A DNA stretch of 5,075 bases from Pseudomonadota bacterium (GTDB lineage Bacteria; Pseudomonadota; Gammaproteobacteria; Steroidobacterales; Steroidobacteraceae): positions 1 through 5,075 of the forward strand of contig JAKAFQ010000348.1 in the NCBI GenBank assembly GCA_021817875.1. The letters are read 5' to 3'. Positions 1 through 5,075 of the stretch are shown here, in pieces (the stretch's first letter is position 1; the number at the start of each line of letters is the position of its first letter). A program made the position numbers and the translations under genes. Below the pieces are notes generated by a model. That model saw only the letters and a program-made list of their open reading frames with translations. It was not told the origin of the DNA and did no database searches.

Positions 1-2967
1 GGGGCGCTCGGCCGCATCGAGGCGCAGCTCGCGCTGAGCGGCGATGCAGGGGGATTCGAGGCGCACGGCCGGGTCGACCCCCTGGGTCTGCATGCCGGAG
101 CATTCCAGGTCGAGCTGGACGGGGATTACTCGAAACGGGTGCTGACGGCCCGCAGGCTCGACATCACGCACATTGCCTCGCATGCGCACGTGCAGGCATC
201 AGGGAGCCTGCGGCTCGCGGCTCGCGGCCCGCGACTCGCTTTGAGCGGCAGCTGGCGCGATCTGCGCTGGCCGCTCACGGGCGAGACCACTTTCCACAGT
301 CCCTCCGGCGCGTTCATTCTCTCGGGAGGCTGGCCACTCGAGATCACGGCGACCGGCGTCGCGAGGATGGGCAAGTTCCCGGCCGTGCCGGCACGCATCA
401 CCGCCTCCCTCGACAGCAGCGATCTCACCGTCAGTCGTGCGACCCTGTTCCTCTGGGGTGGGCAGGTTGGGGCACAGGGCGAGCTCAAGTGGCAGCCGCC
501 CCGACGCTGGACCCTGCACGCGCTCGTGGAGGGACTCGATCCAGGCCAGTGGCGGCCATCGCTGCGGGGCAGACTCGGTTTCGCGCTGCGCGCCTCGGGA
601 GAAGGGTTCGGCGCCGACAGCCCGTTCGCTGTGCAGCTCGAGCGTCTGCACGGCACGCTGCGCGGCCTTGCCGCGAGCGGCAGCGGCGCAGTGAGCCATT
701 CGGCGCGGACCTGGAGTCTCGACCAGGTCCGGGCGGATCTCGGTGGAGTCCGCTTGAGGCTCGACGGGCGCATCGACCGGCGCCGCGTTGACGCGCAATT
801 CGCGGTGGCGGGCGACCTGCGGCTGCTCGCCGCCGGCGACCGGGGCCGCGTGCAGGCGGCGGGCAGGGTCAGAGGCCCGCTGGATGCTCCCGATATCCGG
901 GCTTCGGCGACGGGCGCAGGCGTCAAAATAGGAGGTCTCGAAATCGCGTCCGCTGACGCCAAGGTCGACTTCGATCCGACTTCGCGGCGCCGCTCCGCCG
1001 TGATCCTGCGTCTGCGCCGGCTCCTGTTCCACCGCCGGCTCCTGCAGAGCCTCGATTTCACGCTTGGCGGAACGGCGTCGGATCTCAAAGCGCGCCTGGC
1101 GGCTCACGCGCCGGGTCTGAGCGTGAGCGGAAACGCACAAGGCAGTTTCAATGCCGGCGTGTTCGCCGGCGAGGTCACGGCGCTCGATCTGACCGGCGCG
1201 CAGGCGCTGAATCTTCATTTGCGCAGGCCCGCGGCGCTCACCTTTTCCCGGGCGCACAGCCGGCTCGCCGATCTGTGCCTCAGCGGGACGCCGGGCGGGC
1301 TCTGCGCGGGCGGGGATTGGACGCCCGCAACCTGGACGCTCACGCTGTCGGCCAACGATCTGCCGCTCGCCACGCTCACGGCTGGCCTGACGCCCGCGGT
1401 CGAGTATCAGGGCATGATCAGCGCGCAGGCGCGGCTGGCGGGCGGCGCTGGCGCAGCGGCGCAGGGATCGCTTCGCGCCAGTCTGACCGACGCCGTTCTG
1501 TCGCGACGCCTCGTGAGCGGGCGGGTCGAGCGCACCTCGATCGGTTCCGGACTGTTGACGGTCACGGCCCTGCCCGAGATCGTGCGTGTCGAGGCCTCGC
1601 TGACCTCGGGACAGATCGGCACGCTCGACGCGACGCTCGCGGCGCGCAGGGGAGGGGCAGGCTGGCGAGACATGCCCCTTCAGGGAGTCGTGAAGGCCCA
1701 GACCTCGAAGCTCGCGCTCCTCTCGATCTATCTGCCGGGGATCGACGCGGTCTCGGGTCAACTCACCGCCAACGCCACGATTTCCGGCACCGTGGCCGAA
1801 CCGAGGCTCACCGGTCTCGGCAGCGTCTCGAACGGTACGGCCGATCTGTACCGGACCAATCTGCGGTTGCGCGATGCCGCTCTGACCGCGCAGTTGGCCG
1901 ACGACGGTCTGTCGTTCGATGGGTCGGCGCGCGTCGGCCGCGGCATTCTGCACGCCAGCGGCCGGTTGATCTGGCGCGATGCGCTGCCTTATGGCCATCT
2001 GCACCTCGGGGGCAGCAATCTGCGAGTGGTCGACACGCCGGAGGCGCAGGTCGACGCCTCGCCAGACCTCGATTTCGATGTGGCCGGCCACCGGATCGAT
2101 GTGACGGGCAAGGTTTTCGTGCCGCAGGCCTCCATCCATCCGAAGAATCTCACGGGCGCCGTGCGCACGTCCTCGGACCAGATCGTCGTCGGCCGCGAAT
2201 CCTCGAACCCGGTGCACCGCTACCAGGTGATGAGCACGATCTCGGTGGATCTCGGCAACGATGTCAGCATCGAGACCATGGGATTGACCGGCAGACTGGC
2301 CGGCAGGATCACCGTCCGCAGCGGGTATGGGGTCGGCACGCGGGCCACGGGTGATCTGTACGTGAAGCAGGGCCAGTACACCGCCTATGCGCGCAAGCTG
2401 GATATCCAGTATGGGCACCTGTTCTTCAGGGGCGGGTTGCTCGACAACCCGGGGATCGAGATCCGTGCCGTGAAGTCCTACCCCCAGGTCACCGCGGGCA
2501 TCAACGTCAGCGGCACCCTGCAGCAGCCACTGGTCTCGTTCTTCTCCAACCCGTCGCTGTCACAGTCGCAGATCATGTCGCTGATTTTCTCGGGCGGCGG
2601 CGGCTCGCTGCAGAGTCTTGCGAGCGGTACCGCGCAGACTCAGCAGAACACCGCGGCGGGGCAGCTGTTGACCCAGGGCGGCGCACTCCTCGCGCAGCAG
2701 CTCGGCAGCCGCATCGGTCTGCCTGAGTTCAGCCTGCAGACCGACCTCAACGATGTGACCTCGCTGGTGCTCGGCAAGTACCTCTCGCCGCGCCTGTACG
2801 TGAGCTACGGCGTCGGCCTGACCGAGCAGTTGAACGAGGTCAGGCTGCGCTACAGCATCGGCAAGCACTGGACGATCCGGATTCTCGCCGGCCAGGGGAA
2901 GGGGGCGGCGCAGAGCAAGAGCGGCCAGATCGGCGGCGCCGATCTGGTGTTCAGCGTGGTGAAATAG
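1..2967 (+). CDS. tamB: TamB, translocation and assembly module subunit (C-terminal part, start outside window)
   Basis: TamB is an inner-membrane-anchored periplasmic protein. It works with the outer-membrane protein TamA in envelope assembly and is a member of the AsmA-like bridge proteins implicated in phospholipid transport. The frame is open from base 1, so the GTG at 139 is an internal codon and 988 codons are visible. The N-terminal anchor is not in the window. Most of the visible part is repetitive short beta-strand sequence, as expected for the hydrophobic-groove fold. The C-terminal TamB domain (DUF490 type) covers roughly the last 350-400 residues. Its diagnostic stretches are LAGRITVRSGYG (from 2296), the following GDLYVKQGQY and LDIQYGHLFFRG, then SQSQIMSLIFSGGGG (to about 2604). 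A Gln/Ala/Gly-rich linker follows, then GLPEFSLQTD and a C-terminal strand set ending GADLVFSVVK. Only two cysteines occur, at visible codons 426 and 435. No terminator with a T-run follows the stop. The family call is firm. Confidence 0.95.
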   Translation, partial: GALGRIEAQLALSGDAGGFEAHGRVDPLGLHAGAFQVELDGDYSKRVLTARRLDITHIASHAHVQASGSLRLAARGPRLALSGSWRDLRWPLTGETTFHSPSGAFILSGGWPLEITATGVARMGKFPAVPARITASLDSSDLTVSRATLFLWGGQVGAQGELKWQPPRRWTLHALVEGLDPGQWRPSLRGRLGFALRASGEGFGADSPFAVQLERLHGTLRGLAASGSGAVSHSARTWSLDQVRADLGGVRLRLDGRIDRRRVDAQFAVAGDLRLLAAGDRGRVQAAGRVRGPLDAPDIRASATGAGVKIGGLEIASADAKVDFDPTSRRRSAVILRLRRLLFHRRLLQSLDFTLGGTASDLKARLAAHAPGLSVSGNAQGSFNAGVFAGEVTALDLTGAQALNLHLRRPAALTFSRAHSRLADLCLSGTPGGLCAGGDWTPATWTLTLSANDLPLATLTAGLTPAVEYQGMISAQARLAGGAGAAAQGSLRASLTDAVLSRRLVSGRVERTSIGSGLLTVTALPEIVRVEASLTSGQIGTLDATLAARRGGAGWRDMPLQGVVKAQTSKLALLSIYLPGIDAVSGQLTANATISGTVAEPRLTGLGSVSNGTADLYRTNLRLRDAALTAQLADDGLSFDGSARVGRGILHASGRLIWRDALPYGHLHLGGSNLRVVDTPEAQVDASPDLDFDVAGHRIDVTGKVFVPQASIHPKNLTGAVRTSSDQIVVGRESSNPVHRYQVMSTISVDLGNDVSIETMGLTGRLAGRITVRSGYGVGTRATGDLYVKQGQYTAYARKLDIQYGHLFFRGGLLDNPGIEIRAVKSYPQVTAGINVSGTLQQPLVSFFSNPSLSQSQIMSLIFSGGGGSLQSLASGTAQTQQNTAAGQLLTQGGALLAQQLGSRIGLPEFSLQTDLNDVTSLVLGKYLSPRLYVSYGVGLTEQLNEVRLRYSIGKHWTIRILAGQGKGAAQSKSGQIGGADLVFSVVK

Positions 2968-3002
2968 CTGCCCGCGGCGCATTCCGTGGCCGACCGGGCC
3001 CC

Positions 3003-3030
3003 TTGACTCGCGCGAATTAATATGCACAAT
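3003..3030 (+). promoter_or_regulatory. Probable sigma70-type promoter of argR
   Basis: A TTGACT hexamer (3003-3008, five of six matches to TTGACA) is followed after 16 bases by CACAAT (3025-3030, four of six matches to TATAAT). It lies in the only AT-rich patch between tamB and argR. A start site near 3037 would give a leader of about 34 bases before the argR ATG. The spacer contains an ARG-box-like operator and a second operator covers the inferred start site, which fits a repressible promoter. No transcript data are available to me, so the start site is inferred. Confidence 0.55.
3011..3028 (+). promoter_or_regulatory. ARG box 1 (ArgR operator)
   Basis: The 14-base core CGAATTAATATGCA (3013-3026) was compared with the E. 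coli ARG-box core TGAATwwwwATTCA. It matches 12 of 14 positions, and seven of the eight positions in the relaxed pattern TGnATnnnnATnCA. It is an imperfect palindrome with an AT-only centre. It sits between the -35 and -10 elements of the inferred argR promoter, where bound ArgR would exclude RNA polymerase. Confidence 0.7.
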
Positions 3031-3031
3031 A

Positions 3032-3049
3032 CGCGCAAGTTTATGCACG
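3032..3049 (+). promoter_or_regulatory. ARG box 2 (ArgR operator)
   Basis: The core CGCAAGTTTATGCA (3034-3047) lies exactly 21 bp after the core of box 1, which is the usual spacing of paired 18-bp ARG boxes separated by 3 bp. It matches six of the eight positions in the relaxed pattern TGnATnnnnATnCA. It shares TATGCAC (3021-3027 and 3042-3048) and CGCG (3011-3014 and 3032-3035) with box 1 at the same 21-bp register. It overlaps the inferred transcription start. It is weaker than box 1 alone, but the register supports it. Confidence 0.62.
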
Positions 3050-3070
3050 TGCGACAGTTCACCTGATCTC

Positions 3071-3532
3071 ATGGACGCCGAGCAGATCGAGCGCCGCCAG
3101 GCCGTGATGCGTATCCTGCGCGAGGGTGTGGTTCGTCGCCAGGAGGACCTGGTACGGTTGCTGCGCTCGCAAGGTTATGAGGTGACGCAGTCCTCGGTCA
3201 GCCGCGACCTGCGCGACATCGGAGTGCTCAAGGCCAGCGGCCGCTACGTGCTGCCGCCCGATGAGCTCTCGCGCACCCAGGGCGACTTCGCCATGCTTGC
3301 CCAGTTCGTACGCGGACTGAGACGGGCCGGGCCGTCGCTCACCGTGCTCCGGACCACCATCGGGGCTGCCCAGAGCGTCGCGGTCGCGATCGACCGCGCC
3401 GAGTGGCCGGAAGTGGCGGGCACCATCTCCGGTGACGACACGATTTTCATTGCCACCGCCACCGGGCGCGCGCAGCAAGCGCTCGTCGCGCGGCTTCGGA
3501 CGGTGTTCCACGTTCCGGGAGCCACCGATTAA
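3071..3532 (+). CDS. argR: ArgR, arginine-responsive transcriptional repressor
   Basis: ArgR binds L-arginine as co-repressor, forms hexamers and binds paired ARG boxes in front of arginine genes. The 153-residue product is close to the usual length of about 150-156. Residues 1-62 form the winged-helix DNA-binding domain; SSVSRD (41-46) corresponds to the recognition-helix region, in which Ser and Arg contact DNA in E. coli ArgR. After a short linker, residues of about 75-150 form the oligomerisation and arginine-binding domain. This domain contains AQSVAVAIDR (100-109) and the hallmark GTISGDDTI (117-125); Asp122 and Asp123 match the acidic pair that binds arginine. The ATG at 3071 is the only usable in-frame start: no in-frame ATG, GTG or TTG lies in the AT-rich region upstream. 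No clear Shine-Dalgarno sequence precedes it. Two ARG-box-like sites in its promoter imply autoregulation. The gene lies 103 bases after tamB and 182 bases before argG. Confidence 0.95.
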   Translation: MDAEQIERRQAVMRILREGVVRRQEDLVRLLRSQGYEVTQSSVSRDLRDIGVLKASGRYVLPPDELSRTQGDFAMLAQFVRGLRRAGPSLTVLRTTIGAAQSVAVAIDRAEWPEVAGTISGDDTIFIATATGRAQQALVARLRTVFHVPGATD

Positions 3533-3714
3533 CGCCCGGATGCCCCAGTTGTCTCCTCGGCCGCCCGAGGCGAGGCGCCCGGCGCCGCTCACGCGCCGCC
3601 CGGGGCGTCGTCGCTCCCCACTCATGAATCCCAGGTACACGACGGTCCTCGAGTCTCGCCCGAGGCGGACCCGCTCACCGTCGCAGGTACGCGGAAGTTA
3701 ATCAGAGGCTCCCT
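3533..3714 (+). promoter_or_regulatory. Structured argR-argG intergenic leader with an Arg-rich short open frame (speculative)
   Basis: This 182-base gap is very GC-rich. It contains a perfect 6-bp hairpin, CCTCGG (3555-3560) with CCGAGG (3565-3570) and a 4-base loop. A second set pairs CCTCG (3647-3651) with CGAGG (3661-3665), flanked by GGTCC (3644-3648) and GGACC (3667-3671). The decamer GCCCGAGGCG occurs twice (3563-3572 and 3658-3667), so arms of the two hairpins can exchange partners. An open frame from the ATG at 3540, or from 3624, runs to TAA at 3699-3701. It encodes 53 or 25 residues, with 14 or 6 arginines. Neither start has a good ribosome binding site. No T-run follows any hairpin and no convincing promoter is visible. 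A control role is inference only, and chance in GC-rich DNA is possible. Confidence 0.25.
3704..3708 (+). promoter_or_regulatory. Ribosome binding site of argG
   Basis: AGAGG lies 6 bases before the ATG at 3715 and supports that start. It sits just after the TAA (3699-3701) that closes the Arg-rich short frame upstream, so translation of that frame, if it occurs, could influence initiation at argG. Confidence 0.75.
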
Positions 3715-4941
3715 ATGCCGACACCCTCTTCCACGGGCGAGCAGCCCATCGTCCTCGCCTATTCCGGTGGTCTCGATACTTCCTTCCTGGTGCCGTGGCT
3801 GAGAGATACCCACGGCCGCCCGGTCATCACCGTCACCGTCGATACCGGCGGGATCGATGAGGCTGCCGCGCGCACGCTCGCCGACCGGGCCCGGGCGCTC
3901 GGCGCGGTGCAGCATCATCAGGTCGATGCCCGCGCAGACTACTTCGAGCAGGTGCTGCGCTTCCTGATCATGGGCAACGTCAAGCGCGGTCAGCTCTATC
4001 CGCTGTGCGTCGGCGCCGAACGCGTCATGCAGGCGCAGACCATCGCGCACATGGCGCGCAAGCTCGGCACCACCATGATCGCGCACGGCTGCACCGCCGC
4101 CGGTAACGACCAGGTGCGGTTCGAAGTCGCCATGCGGACTCTGGCTCCGGAGCTTGAAGTGCTGGCGCCGGTGCGCGACCGGGCGTTCAAGCGCCAGGAA
4201 GAGCTGGCATACCTCGAGGAGCGTCACCTGCCGGTGCCGCCGTACGGTGCCGCCTATTCGGTCAATCGCGGCCTGTGGGGGGTGACCATCGGCGGTAAGG
4301 AGACGCTGACCTCCTCCGGCAGCATTCCCGACCATGCGTGGGTGCTCACACGCGACGCCTTCACCCGGCCGCGCGCCGCCGAGACACACCGCATCACGTT
4401 CGAGCGCGGCAGGCCCACTGGCCTCGACGGCCGGACGCTCTCACCGGTGGCGCTGATCGAGGAGTTGGAGGCGGTGGCCGCCCCTTTCGGCATCGGGCGC
4501 GGCATTCATCTCGGCGACACCATCATCGGCACCAAGGGGCGGGTGGCCTTCGAGGCCCCGGCCGCGGAAGTCCTGCTCACCGCCCACCGCGAGCTGGAGA
4601 AACTCGTGCTCACCGGGCGCCAGCAGCGTATCAAGGAGCTCGTCGCCCAGCCCTATGGCGATCTGGTGCACGAGGGCCAGCTCCTCGATCCGGTGTGCCG
4701 CGACATCGAATCGCTGCTGCTGTCCTCCCAGGAGCGGGTCACGGGCGAAGTGCGCATCTCGTTGCGTCCGGGCAATCTGTTCGTCGAAGGCGTGCAGTCG
4801 CCCTACTCCCTGATGGCCGCCTCCAAGGGCGTGTACGGCGAAGCGGCGGGCGAGTGGACGCCGCAGGATGCGCTCGGATTCTCCAAGATCGTCGCCCTGA
4901 CCGGCGTGTTCCACAGACGAGCCGGAGAACGCCCGACATGA
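3715..4941 (+). CDS. argG: Argininosuccinate synthase
   Basis: ArgG joins citrulline and aspartate, using ATP, to make argininosuccinate, the penultimate step of arginine synthesis in the cytoplasm. The 408-residue product has the length of type-1 enzymes (about 400) rather than the longer E. coli form (about 447). The N-terminal ATP pyrophosphatase loop is AYSGGLDTS (residues 15-23). The aspartate and citrulline-binding motif is HGCTAAGNDQVRFE (124-137); Thr127, Asn131, Asp132 and Arg135 are kept, while the GK or GM pair of many homologues is AA here. Further conserved parts are NRGLWGVTIGGKETLTSSG (184-202), the GRGIHLGDTIIGTKGRVAFE region (261-280), and HEGQLLDP (319-326). From recalled family sequences, the GLWG...GGKETLTS and C-terminal regions look most like the Bacteroidetes and Xanthomonas branch; I could not align them. 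Start choice is backed by AGAGG six bases upstream. Its TGA overlaps the next ATG. Control by ArgR is likely but no good ARG box lies directly in front of it, so it may depend on the argR promoter. Confidence 0.96.
   Translation: MPTPSSTGEQPIVLAYSGGLDTSFLVPWLRDTHGRPVITVTVDTGGIDEAAARTLADRARALGAVQHHQVDARADYFEQVLRFLIMGNVKRGQLYPLCVGAERVMQAQTIAHMARKLGTTMIAHGCTAAGNDQVRFEVAMRTLAPELEVLAPVRDRAFKRQEELAYLEERHLPVPPYGAAYSVNRGLWGVTIGGKETLTSSGSIPDHAWVLTRDAFTRPRAAETHRITFERGRPTGLDGRTLSPVALIEELEAVAAPFGIGRGIHLGDTIIGTKGRVAFEAPAAEVLLTAHRELEKLVLTGRQQRIKELVAQPYGDLVHEGQLLDPVCRDIESLLLSSQERVTGEVRISLRPGNLFVEGVQSPYSLMAASKGVYGEAAGEWTPQDALGFSKIVALTGVFHRRAGERPT
4924..4927 (+). promoter_or_regulatory. Probable ribosome binding site of the gene at 4938
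   Basis: GGAG inside the end of argG lies 10 bases before the ATG at 4938, slightly longer than ideal spacing. Together with the ATGA overlap it favours 4938 over the in-frame ATG at 4950 as the start, though 4950 cannot be excluded. Confidence 0.45.
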
Positions 4942-5075
4942 GCAGCGCCATGAGGAGCGTCGTCGTCGACAAGATCGCCTCCGTGGCGCAGGCCTGCCGG
5001 CTGTCGCACGAGGTGCGCATCTCCCCCGACATCCCCGCCGAGGAAGGCGTGGTGGTCGTGGTCGAGGTGCTGACC
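4938..5075 (+). CDS. Unidentified protein translationally coupled to argG (partial, runs off window)
   Basis: Forty-six codons are visible and the frame is still open at the window end. The start overlaps the argG stop as ATGA, a typical arrangement for coupled genes of one operon. The visible N-terminus begins MSSAMRSVVVDKIASV and contains RLSHEVRISPDIPAEEG followed by a strongly hydrophobic run of valines (VVVVVEVLT, residues 38-46). This reads as a small alpha/beta start with a buried beta strand; there is no signal peptide or clear transmembrane helix. Third codon positions are almost all G or C, as in the genes upstream, so it is a genuine coding frame. I do not recognise the family. The N-terminus does not look like ArgH, ArgC, ArgB, ArgD or a carbamoyltransferase, but with only 46 residues this is not decisive. 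A role linked to arginine synthesis is inferred from position alone. Confidence 0.8.
   Translation, partial: MSSAMRSVVVDKIASVAQACRLSHEVRISPDIPAEEGVVVVVEVLT

Noticed and set aside
139..141. GTG at 139 as the start of the first gene
   Set aside because: The same frame is open back to base 1 with similar beta-strand-like sequence, and TamB proteins begin with a membrane anchor that is absent here.
1275..2354. A 359-codon plus-strand frame inside tamB
   Set aside because: Its Arg-rich, low-hydrophobic product is typical of an out-of-frame reading of GC-rich coding DNA, and it lies wholly within the supported tamB frame.
199..2418. A 739-codon open frame on the minus strand opposite tamB
   Set aside because: It is the mirror of the GC-rich tamB codons. 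Its product is compositionally odd (rich in Arg, Ala, Gly and His) with no recognisable motif, whereas the plus-strand frame gives clear TamB family sequence.
3574..3586. Hairpin GGCGC-CCG-GCGCC as an argR terminator
   Set aside because: The stem is only 5 bp and no T-run follows. Such repeats are common by chance in this GC-rich gap.
3624..3639. ARG-box-like TGAAT half-site before argG
   Set aside because: The left half fits, but the right half needs one extra spacer base and keeps only TACA. With correct spacing just four of eight core positions match.
3697..3702. GTTAAT as a -10 element for a dedicated argG promoter
   Set aside because: No -35 hexamer lies at suitable distance, and the start site would fall at or beyond the argG ribosome binding site.
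3622..4389. A 255-codon minus-strand frame opposite the first half of argG
   Set aside because: It is antisense to a well-supported enzyme gene and shows no family resemblance of its own.

Overview
The window is a GC-rich, densely coded chromosomal segment from what looks like a Gammaproteobacterium. A Xanthomonadales, Nevskiales or Steroidobacterales-type lineage is my best guess. The reasons are the long TamB (an envelope protein of diderms), a proteobacterial ArgR-type repressor, and a compact type-1 ArgG that resembles the Xanthomonas and Bacteroidetes forms more than the E. coli form. The exact taxon cannot be fixed from this sequence. All genes read on the + strand.

Layout. Positions 1-2967 hold the C-terminal 988 codons of tamB; its start lies upstream of the window. 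Positions 2968-3070 are a short gap with an AT-rich island holding a sigma70-like promoter overlapped by two tandem ARG-box-like operators, 21 bp apart. Positions 3071-3532 encode ArgR, the arginine-responsive repressor. Positions 3533-3714 are a GC-rich gap with alternative inverted repeats and an Arg-rich short open frame. Positions 3715-4941 encode argininosuccinate synthase (ArgG). Its stop codon overlaps, as ATGA, the start of a fourth gene at 4938 that runs off the window and that I do not recognise.

How it works together. The region marks the boundary between an envelope-biogenesis gene and the start of an arginine-biosynthesis operon. ArgR probably controls its own promoter and, if argR and argG share a transcript, the genes downstream. 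The unidentified fourth gene is translationally coupled to argG, so a link to arginine metabolism is a reasonable guess. The most useful leads are the argR operator, that unidentified gene, and a speculative Arg-codon-rich leader before argG. I saw no mobile element, CRISPR array, tRNA or rRNA.
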